NCBI GenBank assembly: GCA_018623875.1
Contig: JAAZUZ010000011.1
Span: forward strand, 1-20,929
Direction of reading: 5' to 3'
From: Synechococcus sp. HW_metabat.21
Lineage (GTDB): Bacteria > Cyanobacteriota > Cyanobacteriia > PCC-6307 > Cyanobiaceae
DNA: 20,929 nt
Of this stretch, positions 13,309 through 20,679 are shown piece by piece. Made by a program: the position numbers and the translations under genes. How positions within the stretch are numbered: position 1 is the stretch's first letter; each line of letters begins with the position of its first letter. The notes under the pieces were generated by a model, which saw only the letters and a list, made by a program, of their open reading frames with translations, was not told the DNA's origin and searched no databases.

Positions 13309-14427
13309 CTAGCGCTTCATCAAGGTCGAGAGCTCAACGGGGGTCACGCTGATCTCCAGGATTCGGCCATCCCGCTCCAGCGCAAGCCGCAAGGGCCGCC
13401 CAACGCCCTGGCGGCTGACCACCTGAATCAAGGCCGACGGATCCGCCACCGCCTGTCCCGCCGCTGCCACGATCACATCGCCGGCCTGGACCCCAGCCCG
13501 GGCGGCGGGTCCAGCGGGCATCACGCTGCGCACTTTCGCCCCTGAGCCATCCGTCACCGGCTCGAGGGCGACCCCGATCATCGCGTGGCTGACCTTGCCA
13601 GTGGTGACCAACTGCTCGGCCACCGAACGGGCCTGATTCACCGGAATGGCAAAGCCCAGGCCCGCCCCAGGACCGGAGCGCACCAGGGTGTTGATACCAA
13701 TGACCTCGCCGTCGGCGTTCAGCAACGGCCCACCGGAATTGCCGGGGTTGATGGCCGCATCCGTCTGGATCAGTTGCAGGCGCTTATCGGTGATCCCCAG
13801 AGCCGCCGCGTTGCGGTTGAGGCTGCTGACGATCCCAAAGGTCACGGTCTGATCCAGCCCAAAGGGATTGCCCACGGCGATCACCCACTCCCCCACCTGC
13901 AGGGCATCGGAATCGCCTAGGGCAGCCACGGGCCAAGGCCCCGGTCCGCTCAGGCGCACCACCGCTAGATCCGTGACCTCGTCACTGCCCACCACCTCCC
14001 CTTCGACCCGCCGGCCGTCGGGGAGGCCCACCATGACGCGCGTGCTGCCCTCCACAACGTGGGCATTGGTGAGCAGCAGGCCGGAGGCGTCGTACAGGAC
14101 TCCGCTGCCCTGGCCCCGCTCGATCCGCTGGGAGGGGGGAATGCGGGTCGCCCCGCCCCCGGGGGAGAGCCCGAAGAACTGCCGCAGCCTGGGGTCGTTG
14201 AACGGGAAGGGGGTCACCAGGGCCCCGCCGGGGACCACGACGGTGCGCTCCGTGTCGATCGTGACCACCGCCGGACCGCTGCGCTTGACCGCTTCGGCCA
14301 CAAACGATTGGCGTGTGATCGCCGGGGCGGGGGCGCTTTGGGCGACCACCGGCGGCAGACCCGCCAAGAGCACACCACCACTGCTCGCCAGCAGAAGGCC
14401 GGCCGTCCGTGCCGCTACGCCAGCCAT
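13309..14427 (-). CDS. Periplasmic trypsin-like serine protease with PDZ domain (HtrA/Deg family)
   Basis: A protease of the HtrA/HhoA/DegQ group that degrades or refolds damaged exported proteins. From the ATG at 14427 (372 residues), residues 1-30 form a signal peptide (AARTAGLLLASSGGVLLAGL, then PPVVAQ). The catalytic triad is His123 (LTNAHVV), Asp153 (TDLAVV) and Ser231 (GNSGGP). One PDZ domain follows from about residue 282 (IGVALEPV, AGPAARAGVQAGDVIVAA). The frame stays open to 14544, but the added 39 residues are basic with no homology, and only the 14427 start places the signal sequence at the N-terminus. Cyanobacteria carry three paralogues (HhoA, HhoB, HtrA); which one this is cannot be settled by eye. 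It is divergent from the DUF2973 gene. Confidence 0.93.
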   Translation of the reverse strand: MAGVAARTAGLLLASSGGVLLAGLPPVVAQSAPAPAITRQSFVAEAVKRSGPAVVTIDTERTVVVPGGALVTPFPFNDPRLRQFFGLSPGGGATRIPPSQRIERGQGSGVLYDASGLLLTNAHVVEGSTRVMVGLPDGRRVEGEVVGSDEVTDLAVVRLSGPGPWPVAALGDSDALQVGEWVIAVGNPFGLDQTVTFGIVSSLNRNAAALGITDKRLQLIQTDAAINPGNSGGPLLNADGEVIGINTLVRSGPGAGLGFAIPVNQARSVAEQLVTTGKVSHAMIGVALEPVTDGSGAKVRSVMPAGPAARAGVQAGDVIVAAAGQAVADPSALIQVVSRQGVGRPLRLALERDGRILEISVTPVELSTLMKR

Positions 14428-14507
14428 CCGATCACGAGCAAATCTGCGAAACCGTAAGCAGAACGCTTCAAACCGCGCAACCACCGGGGCGCACGCGATG
14501 ATGGTCA

Positions 14508-14519
14508 AATCGTGCGATT
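14508..14519. promoter_or_regulatory. Short palindrome next to the DUF2973 start
   Basis: AATCG and CGATT flank a TG centre (AATCGTGCGATT), ending four bases before the ATG at 14523. It could be an operator between the protease and DUF2973 genes or a small stem at the ribosome site. A palindrome of this size can also occur by chance. Confidence 0.25.
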
Positions 14520-14522
14520 GGC

Positions 14523-14795
14523 ATGTCCATGCTCGCCGCCACACCTGCTCTCGGTTTGGTCGCCAGCAAGCTGCTGCCGCTGGTCTATGGCGCCTGTTTC
14601 ATCGGCCTGCTCTGGCAGGCCTTCCGGATCATGGCCCGCGGCTACTCGGCGGTGCCGCGCCCGGGCGATCAAAACCGCAGCCCGCAAGGCGATCGCACCG
14701 GCCGTCTGACGATTCATCCCGAGCTCCTCGATCAAGACGGGCAACTCACCCAGGACGACCTGCTGACGGTTCGTTTTGGCGAGGACGACGACTAG
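14523..14795 (+). CDS. DUF2973 small membrane protein
   Basis: A 90-residue protein with one N-terminal transmembrane helix (about residues 8-32, ending LLWQAFRIM). It is followed by a short basic and polar linker and the conserved tail IHPELLDQDGQLTQDDLLTV. The HPELLDxxG...LLxVRF signature matches the cyanobacterial DUF2973 family, whose function is unknown. The helix-in, tail-in-cytosol arrangement is inferred from the positive residues after the helix. Two in-frame ATGs (14523 and 14529) are possible starts. It is divergently placed from the HtrA-type protease gene (95 bases between starts). Confidence 0.8.
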   Translation: MSMLAATPALGLVASKLLPLVYGACFIGLLWQAFRIMARGYSAVPRPGDQNRSPQGDRTGRLTIHPELLDQDGQLTQDDLLTVRFGEDDD

Positions 14796-14884
14796 CCCGC
14801 CTGCTTGAACGACCCCAAGGCAGCCCGCTTGGCCCCTCCAGCTGGTACAACCAGTGGGTGCTTGTGAACGTTGGCGGAGGCCGA

Positions 14885-15268
14885 GTGGAGCAAAGAACCC
14901 GGATCGTGGCTGCTGTGCTCAAGGCCATCAAGCTGCCCCCGCGCTTCCAGCTCAAGTTGGTGAAAGAGGATCCCGTTCGCCTGGAACTGATCCTGACCCC
15001 CGCTTACGGCAAGGACCCCATCCTGGTGGGACTGGTTGAGTCCCAGGACCTCGTGGCCCGCCGCGACCGCGAGGGACGGATCCCCCGCGATCTTCAGGGC
15101 ACCTGGGATTGGACGGTGCGTCACGGCAAGGTCAACACCGGCGGCTGGAACCCCTATCTCAAAGAAGCCCTGCAAACGATGTTCGAGACCGGCCTGCCGG
15201 CCATCGTTTACGAGGAACTGACCGGCGAGCTCTATCACCCGGTCGATGGCGCGCGCCACGTGCGCTGA
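14885..15268 (+). CDS. Conserved protein of unknown function
   Basis: A 127-residue cytosolic protein. The start is chosen at GTG 14885 because GGAGG lies four bases upstream (14876-14880), giving MEQRTRIVAAVLKAIKLPP. GTG at 14864 or 14858 would add only 7-9 residues. Visible conserved-looking stretches are LTPAYGKDPILVGLVES, the charged ARRDREGRIPRDLQGTWDWT, LKEALQTMFETGLPAIVYEE and the end YHPVDGARHVR. I recall similar proteins in other picocyanobacteria but know no function and recognise no catalytic motif. It stands 17 bases before hrpB and is probably co-transcribed with it. Only this 3' part of a much longer open frame is real; the rest is antisense to the protease gene. Confidence 0.75.
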   Translation: MEQRTRIVAAVLKAIKLPPRFQLKLVKEDPVRLELILTPAYGKDPILVGLVESQDLVARRDREGRIPRDLQGTWDWTVRHGKVNTGGWNPYLKEALQTMFETGLPAIVYEELTGELYHPVDGARHVR

Positions 15269-15285
15269 GCCCCGAACCAGCCACC

Positions 15286-17802
15286 GTGCCGCTTCCGATT
15301 GAGCCGCTGCTGCCTGACCTGGTGCAGCAGCTCGGGCCAGGCGGCACGTTGCTCCTGCAGGCTCCACCAGGGGCGGGAAAAACCACGGGCGTTCCCCTCG
15401 CACTGCTGGAGGCGTGGCCGGCGGAGAGCGGCCGCATCTTGATGCTGGAGCCGCGTCGCTTGGCCGCCAAAGCCGCGGCCGAGCGCCTGGCCAGCAGCCT
15501 TGGAGAGGCCGTCGGCGAACGGGTCGGCTATCGGGTGCGTCTGGAAAGCCGCGTGTCGGCGGCCACCCGGGTCGAGGTCCTGACCGATGGCCTCTTCCTG
15601 AGGCAACTGCAGTCCGACCCCAGCCTGGAAGGGGTGGCCTGCGTGATCTTCGATGAATTCCACGAGCGCCGCAGCGAAGCGGATCTCGCCCTTGCTCTGC
15701 TGCGGGAGGCCCGCACACTGATTGCTCCGAAGGTGCGCCTCCTGGTGATGTCAGCCACGCTGAACCTCCAGCCCCTTCGCGAACAACTCCCGGAGGCGGC
15801 GCTGCTCACCAGCGAAGGGCGGAGCTTCCCGGTGGCCATCCAGCACCAACCGGCCCGGGAGCGCGAAACCCTGGCGACCCAAGTGGTGCGAGCCCTAGAG
15901 GCCCAGTGGCTCGACCAACGCCAGGACCACGAAACGGTCCTGGTCTTCTTGCCGGGGCAACGCCAGATTCAGCAGTGCCAAGAGGCGATCGCCCGCACCA
16001 GCTGGTCCGAGGACCTGGAGATCTGTCCCCTGCACGGCAATTTGCCCCTGGGGGAGCAAAGCCGGGCGATCCACGCCAGCCGCAGCACAGCGGGGAAGGT
16101 GGTTTTGGCGACGGCCATTGCCGAAAGCTCCCTGACCATTGCGGGGGTGACGCTCGTCATCGACAGCGGGCTCAGCCGCCGCAGCCGCTTTGATCCCGCC
16201 AGCGGCATGGAGAGCCTGGTCACCCTGCCCGCCAGCCAGGCCAGCGCTGAACAACGGGCTGGACGGGCCGGACGCCTGGGGCCAGGGCGAGCGATTCGCC
16301 TCTGGAGTCCCGCCGAACAGCAGCGGCGCCCCACCTTTGACCCTCCAGCCCTGCTGGAGGCCGACCCAGCCCCGCTGGTGCTGCAACTGGCCCAATGGGG
16401 AGCGGGCCTGGGCGAAGAGCTGCCCTGGCTGGAGCCACCCCCGCGGCCCCACCTCATTGAGGGGCAGGACCTGCTGCGGCAGCTAGGGGCCCTGAACGGG
16501 GCGGGGCAACTCAGCGCCCATGGCCGCCAACTGAGCCAACTCGGGGTTCATCCCCGGCTGGGACAAGTCCTGCTGCAGTCACGGGACCTGGGCGTCCCGA
16601 GCCTGGGTTGTGCCCTGGCAGCCCTGCTCAGCGAACGGGACCCGTTGCGGCTCGATGAGGCCGGCTGCGACCTGCTGCGCCGGTTGGATTGGCTACGGCA
16701 GAGCGGCCGTGACCATCGCCGCCGCACCATCCAACAGCTGCAGGCCCAACTGGAGCGCCAGCTCAAGGGCATGAAAGCGGGCTCCCCTCAGCCCAAACCG
16801 GAAGCGCCTGGCGATGAGGCCGTGCTCTGCGCGGAACTCATTGCCCATGCCTACCCCGAACGGGTCAGCCTGCAGCGCCCCGGTACGCCCGGCCGCTACC
16901 AGCTCCGCTCAGGCCGTGGGGCGGAGCTGCATCCCGGCGATCCCCTCTGGGGCAGCGAGGCCTTGGCCATTGCCCATGCCGATGGGGGCGGCAGTGACTG
17001 CCGGATTCACCTGGCCCTGGCGCTTCCGAAAAGCAGCCTCGAGCACTTGGCGCAGGAGCAGGGCGAACGCCAGCAGGCGGTGAGCTGGGATCCGGCCCAA
17101 GGGCGAGTCAAAGCCGAGGAGTGCCTGCAACTGGGGGCCCTCACCCTGGAACGCCGCCCCCTGCGGGATCCCCCCGAACAAGCCCTGCGGGTCGCCCTAT
17201 TGGAGGGCCTGGCCGATCTGGGGCTGGAGGCCCTGCCCTGGAGCAAGGCCGCACGGCAATTGCAGCAGCGGCTCTGCCTGGCCCACCGGGAACTAGGGGA
17301 ACCCTGGCCCGACCGCAGCGATGCGGCCCTCCAGGCGGATCCCGAACGCTGGCTGGGGGATCAATTGGACGGCCTGCGCTCCCGCCAGGACTTGCAGGAC
17401 CTCAACCTCTGCGAGGCCCTTTGGAGTGGACTGGACTGGTCCCTGCGTCAGGAGCTGGAGACCCTGCTACCAACGCGGTTGGCCATTCCCTCCGGCCGCG
17501 AGGCGTTCCTGGATTACACGGACGGAACCCCGGTGCTCGCCGTGAAGCTGCAGGAGCTCTTTGGTGCGGCCACCACCCCCACGGTGCTGCGCGGACACCT
17601 GCCGGTCACGGTGCAGTTGCTCTCGCCGGCCGGTCGGCCCGCCGCGATCACCCAGGACCTCGCCGGGTTCTGGGCAGGGGCTTACAAAGACGTCCGGCGG
17701 GACCTGCGGGGCCGCTACCCCCGCCATCCCTGGCCGGAAGATCCGGCCCAGGCGACGGCGACGGCCCTCACCAAGAAACGCCTGGAGAAGCAGCAGCGCT
17801 AA
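15286..17802 (+). CDS. hrpB: ATP-dependent RNA helicase HrpB (DEAH family)
   Basis: An 838-residue DEAH-type helicase, a normal length for HrpB. N-terminal core: LLLQAPPGAGKTTGVPLAL (Walker A), MLEPRRLAAKAAAERLA (motif Ia), TDGLFLRQL (motif Ib), IFDEFHERRSEADLAL (motif II, the DEFH form usual in HrpB) and VMSATLN (motif III). RecA-like domain 2 has FLPGQRQI, PLHGNLPLGEQ, VLATAIAESSLTI and QRAGRAGRLGPGRAIRLW (motif VI). The helicase-associated winged-helix region and HrpB-specific C-terminal domain follow. The GTG start at 15286 puts Walker A about 26 residues in, as in other HrpB proteins. The biological role of HrpB is poorly defined. Its TAA shares two bases with the stop of the convergent phosphatase gene. 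Confidence 0.94.
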   Translation: MPLPIEPLLPDLVQQLGPGGTLLLQAPPGAGKTTGVPLALLEAWPAESGRILMLEPRRLAAKAAAERLASSLGEAVGERVGYRVRLESRVSAATRVEVLTDGLFLRQLQSDPSLEGVACVIFDEFHERRSEADLALALLREARTLIAPKVRLLVMSATLNLQPLREQLPEAALLTSEGRSFPVAIQHQPARERETLATQVVRALEAQWLDQRQDHETVLVFLPGQRQIQQCQEAIARTSWSEDLEICPLHGNLPLGEQSRAIHASRSTAGKVVLATAIAESSLTIAGVTLVIDSGLSRRSRFDPASGMESLVTLPASQASAEQRAGRAGRLGPGRAIRLWSPAEQQRRPTFDPPALLEADPAPLVLQLAQWGAGLGEELPWLEPPPRPHLIEGQDLLRQLGALNGAGQLSAHGRQLSQLGVHPRLGQVLLQSRDLGVPSLGCALAALLSERDPLRLDEAGCDLLRRLDWLRQSGRDHRRRTIQQLQAQLERQLKGMKAGSPQPKPEAPGDEAVLCAELIAHAYPERVSLQRPGTPGRYQLRSGRGAELHPGDPLWGSEALAIAHADGGGSDCRIHLALALPKSSLEHLAQEQGERQQAVSWDPAQGRVKAEECLQLGALTLERRPLRDPPEQALRVALLEGLADLGLEALPWSKAARQLQQRLCLAHRELGEPWPDRSDAALQADPERWLGDQLDGLRSRQDLQDLNLCEALWSGLDWSLRQELETLLPTRLAIPSGREAFLDYTDGTPVLAVKLQELFGAATTPTVLRGHLPVTVQLLSPAGRPAAITQDLAGFWAGAYKDVRRDLRGRYPRHPWPEDPAQATATALTKKRLEKQQR

Positions 17803-18596
17803 GCCGCCCAGAGGTGGCCAAAGCCAAAGTGGCGCAGCCCCTCGGCAATCCCTTGGCAGCCGTGGCCTTGGGCGTAGTAGATGCCCGAGAGGCGGGGCAA
17901 CTGCTCGACCAGGGCCGGTTCGGCGTTGCCGACCATGACGCCCTTGAGGCCGGTTTCAAACATGGCCAGATCGTTGAGGGTGTCCCCGGCCGTGACCACC
18001 GTGGCGTGATCGGCCTCCAGCCACTCCAGCAGCGAGAGCAGGGTGGTTCCCTTGTTCACCCCGCCGGGGAGCACATCGAAATAGCGGTTGTCAGAGAGCA
18101 CCACCGTGGCCCCCTCCGCCTCAATGACCGGGATCAGATCCTGGTTGAACTGCTCAAGATCCACATAGAAGGCCAGGCGGCGATTGGAGCTCAGCGGCTG
18201 CAGTTCAAGCCCGGGCTGCCCAGCCAACAGGGTCCGCAGCCGCGGTTCGAGGGCTTGCCAGCGCTGCTCAATCGGATCGACCGCGAGGGGGACCGGCAGC
18301 AGCGAGGAGCCGCAGGCCACGGTGCAACCGACGTCACCAATGACGAGGTGGGGGGCGGCCAGCCCCAACGGTTCGTCCTCACCCAGCACCTGGGCAATGG
18401 CGCCAAGATCCCGGCCGGTGCAGAAGACATGGAGAACGCGCTCCCGTTGCTCGGCCAGCCAGCGATAGAAAGCCCGGCGCTCCTCGCTAGGTCCCCCGAG
18501 CAGGGTGCCATCGAGGTCCGTCACCAGGACCAGTTCCGGGTGCTCCGGCAGCGGTGCGGAGAGCTGACTTTGCAGACGCGCTCGAGGGGAGGTCAC
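17799..18596 (-). CDS. HAD phosphatase of the sucrose-phosphate phosphatase type
   Basis: A 265-residue HAD subfamily IIB protein. Motif I LVTDLDGTLL is intact with both aspartates; motif II is FCTGRD; the motif III lysine is in GGVNKGTTLLSLL; motif IV is AGDTLNDLAMF. The C-terminal end (IYYAQGHGCQGIAEGLRHFG) resembles sucrose-6-phosphate phosphatases and the phosphatases that finish glucosylglycerate or mannosylglycerate synthesis. A compatible-solute role is therefore plausible, but no sugar-phosphate synthase gene is adjacent in the window. GTG at 18596 is the chosen start (MTSPRARLQSQLS); a TTG at 18611 would add five residues. It converges on hrpB with a stop-codon overlap. Confidence 0.82.
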   Translation of the reverse strand: MTSPRARLQSQLSAPLPEHPELVLVTDLDGTLLGGPSEERRAFYRWLAEQRERVLHVFCTGRDLGAIAQVLGEDEPLGLAAPHLVIGDVGCTVACGSSLLPVPLAVDPIEQRWQALEPRLRTLLAGQPGLELQPLSSNRRLAFYVDLEQFNQDLIPVIEAEGATVVLSDNRYFDVLPGGVNKGTTLLSLLEWLEADHATVVTAGDTLNDLAMFETGLKGVMVGNAEPALVEQLPRLSGIYYAQGHGCQGIAEGLRHFGFGHLWAA

Positions 18597-18669
18597 AAGG
18601 CACGCGGCCAAAGGCGCGCCAACGCTATCGGTGGGCCAAACTGGCTGCGGTTGTGCGATCTGCTGAGTC

Positions 18670-18846
18670 CTGGCCCGCTTCTACGCCAAAAATCGCCGGG
18701 ACGGTGCCCGCCTGCTCAGCTCAGCTGTCGTGCTGACGACGATTGCCCTGTTCAACCTGCAGAACCCGATTGGCTTGGGCCTGAGCGTGGTCGGCGCCCT
18801 GGTCTGCCTCTACTGGTGGAGCTGCTACCGCCAACTGGAGCGCTGA
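18670..18846 (+). CDS. Small two-helix membrane protein with no ordinary start codon
   Basis: The frame is closed by TGA at 18664-18666 and opens directly after it. It has no ATG, GTG or TTG before the first hydrophobic segment, so CTG at 18670 is the best start, giving 58 residues that begin LARFYAKNRRDGARLLSS. Two hydrophobic segments follow (SAVVLTTIALFNL and IGLGLSVVGALVCLYWW) separated by QNP, then a polar end. Third positions are G or C in 50 of 58 codons, as in real genes here. GTG at 18730 would give only a 38-residue product and lose the basic N-terminus. The gene lies 21 bases before xseA and may share its message. The family is not recognised with certainty. Confidence 0.6.
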   Translation: MARFYAKNRRDGARLLSSAVVLTTIALFNLQNPIGLGLSVVGALVCLYWWSCYRQLER

Positions 18847-18867
18847 TGCTCCCGCGCGCCTGAGCCC

Positions 18868-20022
18868 GTGTTGAAGAGCGACTCCGGCATTCCGCGCTAC
18901 AGCGTCGCGGAACTCAACCAAGCGATTGGCTCGCTGCTGGAGCGTGGCTTTGCGCCCCGCTTTCTGCTCGAGGCCACCGTTTCACGGCCCCAGCTGAAAA
19001 AGGGGCACCTCTGGCTGACCCTGGTCGATGAATCGGCCTCGATCTCTGGGGTCGTCTGGTCGTCCCAGCGGGAGCGACTGAGCTACCAGCCCCGAGAAGG
19101 AGATGGGGTGCTTGTGGTCGGCAAGCTCAACTTCTGGGCCAGCCGCGCCAACCTCTGCGTTCAGATCCTGGACATCCGCCCGGCCCTTAGCGCGGTGCTG
19201 CGGCAGTTCGAGCGGGTCTGCGCCGTGCTGGAGCCCGAGGGCCTGTTGGCGGCCGAGCGCAAGCGGGCCCTGCCGGAGATGCCCGCGGCGATTGCCCTGA
19301 TGACGAGCGTGCCCAGCTCCGCCCTGGCGGACATGCTGCGCACGGCCCAGGAGCGCTGGCCGGCGACCACGGTCCACGTCGTCCCGATCCCCGTGCAGGG
19401 AATGGTGGCCGGCACGATTCGAGAGCGCCTGGCCGAGGTGATCGAACGCAGCGCGGACGCCCAGATTGAAGCGATCGTCCTGGCTCGGGGGGGCGGCAGC
19501 CGGGAAGATCTGGCGGTCTTCGATGACGAGGACCTGGCCCGGGATCTGGCGGCCAGTCCGATTCCGGTCGTGACCGGCCTGGGCCATGAGGACGACACCA
19601 CCGTGGCGGATCTTGTGGCCGACTACCGGGCAGCGACCCCAACCGCTGCGATCGTGGCCCTGCTGCCGGATCGCGAGGCCTTGGCCCAAGGTCTCCAGCA
19701 CCGTCTGGCCATCGTGCGTCAGCTGATGCTGCATCGCCTCCAGCAGGGGCAGCAACGGCTCGAGCTACAGCGCCAGAGGCTGAGCCAATGCCACCCCAAA
19801 CAACTGCTGGAGCAGGAGCGCAGCAGGCTGAAGCAACGATTGCAGTTGCTCGAAGCTCTCTCGCCGCAACGGCTACTCAGACGCGGCTTCTCGTTGGTGC
19901 GCAAGGCCGACGGCTCCCTGCTGCGCTCCGTCAGCCAGAGCAAAAAGGGAGAGTCCCTCCGCCTGGAACTGGTAGACGGCAAGATCGAGGCGGTGGTGGA
20001 GCAGGTGAGCGCCCAACCCTGA
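18868..20022 (+). CDS. xseA: Exodeoxyribonuclease VII large subunit
   Basis: The catalytic subunit of exonuclease VII, which degrades single-stranded DNA from both ends. The 384 residues begin with an OB-fold nucleic-acid-binding domain (RYSVAELNQAIGSLLER, then GHLWLTLVDESASISGVVW). The catalytic domain follows with the signature ARGGGSREDLAVFDDEDLAR, then GLGHEDDTTVADLVADYRAATPTAA. After that is a long coiled-coil region rich in Gln, Leu and Arg (about residues 270-335), used to bind the small subunit. It is shorter than the roughly 450 residues of E. coli XseA, mainly at the C-terminus. The GTG at 18868 is the only start leaving a standard N-terminus. xseB follows after four bases. Confidence 0.95.
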   Translation: MLKSDSGIPRYSVAELNQAIGSLLERGFAPRFLLEATVSRPQLKKGHLWLTLVDESASISGVVWSSQRERLSYQPREGDGVLVVGKLNFWASRANLCVQILDIRPALSAVLRQFERVCAVLEPEGLLAAERKRALPEMPAAIALMTSVPSSALADMLRTAQERWPATTVHVVPIPVQGMVAGTIRERLAEVIERSADAQIEAIVLARGGGSREDLAVFDDEDLARDLAASPIPVVTGLGHEDDTTVADLVADYRAATPTAAIVALLPDREALAQGLQHRLAIVRQLMLHRLQQGQQRLELQRQRLSQCHPKQLLEQERSRLKQRLQLLEALSPQRLLRRGFSLVRKADGSLLRSVSQSKKGESLRLELVDGKIEAVVEQVSAQP

Positions 20023-20026
20023 TGCA

Positions 20027-20302
20027 ATGACCGAGAGCAAGCCCCAGCCCAAACGCAGAAAGCCCCCCAGCAAGAGCAAGGCCGCTGAGACCGACCAGTG
20101 GCAGAAGGAGGTTGAGCAGCTGAGCTACCAGGAGGCCAACACGGCTCTGGAGCTCACCTTGGCCAAGTTGCAATCGGCGGAGTTGGAGGTGGAGGAGATG
20201 GCCGGGCTGTATCGCCGTGCCGAGGCCTATGCGGCCCGCTGCCAAGTCGTTCTCGAGCAGGTGGCCCAGGAAGTGGTCGAATGGGAGGCAATCAGCTCCT
20301 AG
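20027..20302 (+). CDS. xseB: Exodeoxyribonuclease VII small subunit
   Basis: A 91-residue partner of XseA. The core SYQEANTALELTLAKLQSAELEVEEMAGLYRRAEAYAARC is the helical hairpin typical of XseB. It is preceded by a basic, probably disordered N-terminal tail (about residues 4-20, rich in Lys, Arg and Pro) not found in the shorter E. coli protein. Several XseB copies bind the coiled coil of one XseA. Four bases separate its ATG from the xseA stop, so it is certainly co-transcribed. Confidence 0.92.
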   Translation: MTESKPQPKRRKPPSKSKAAETDQWQKEVEQLSYQEANTALELTLAKLQSAELEVEEMAGLYRRAEAYAARCQVVLEQVAQEVVEWEAISS

Positions 20303-20310
20303 AGACCGCG

Positions 20311-20679
20311 ATGACCGCCAAACCCGTTCAGCAACCCTGGCTGGCCTGGGTTTATCTCGCCCTGGCGGTGGCGGGGGGTGTGCTGCCCTGGCTCTCCAAT
20401 CTGGAGTTCATGCGGCAATACGGCTCCAGCTTTGACCTGGCCCAGTTCATCGCCTTGGCCAACGCCAATCCAGCCGCGGAGTCCCTCTCCCGTGACTTGC
20501 TCGTTGGAGCGTCGGCGATCACGGTCTGGATGATCGTCGAGAGTCGTCGCCTGCAGATGCGGCATCTCTGGATCGTCCTGCTCAGTGCCGGCACAATCGC
20601 CTTTGCCTTCGCGGCCCCTTTCTTTCTGTTCCTGCGGGAGCGCCGTCTCGCCGAAATGGCCCGAACGGCGGAAGGCTGA
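20311..20679 (+). CDS. DUF2834 membrane protein
   Basis: A 122-residue protein with three transmembrane helices: WLAWVYLALAVAGGVLPWL near the N-terminus, a middle helix (LLVGASAITVWMIV) and a C-terminal one (IVLLSAGTIAFAFAAPFFLF). The pattern of an N-terminal helix ending in GxxxPW, a loop with NPAAESLSRDL, WMIVESRRL, and a final FFLFLRER matches the DUF2834 family of small membrane proteins of unknown function. The ATG at 20311 is preferred to the in-frame ATG at 20281, which lies inside xseB. Eight bases separate it from the xseB stop, so it is probably the last gene of the exonuclease VII operon. Confidence 0.83.
   Translation: MTAKPVQQPWLAWVYLALAVAGGVLPWLSNLEFMRQYGSSFDLAQFIALANANPAAESLSRDLLVGASAITVWMIVESRRLQMRHLWIVLLSAGTIAFAFAAPFFLFLRERRLAEMARTAEG

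Noticed and set aside
13868..14884. The first two thirds of a 466-codon plus-strand frame
   Set aside because: This part is antisense to the HtrA-type protease and overlaps DUF2973 in another frame. Only the portion from 14885 has protein-like character, so the gene was shortened.
14792..15718. A 308-codon minus-strand frame opposite the unknown protein and hrpB
   Set aside because: The sense strand holds HrpB helicase motifs and a conserved protein; the antisense product has no recognisable domain.
17121..18863. A 580-codon plus-strand frame
   Set aside because: It is a shadow of the hrpB 3' end and antisense to the HAD phosphatase, both strongly supported; its translation is low-complexity Gly/Pro/Arg-rich.
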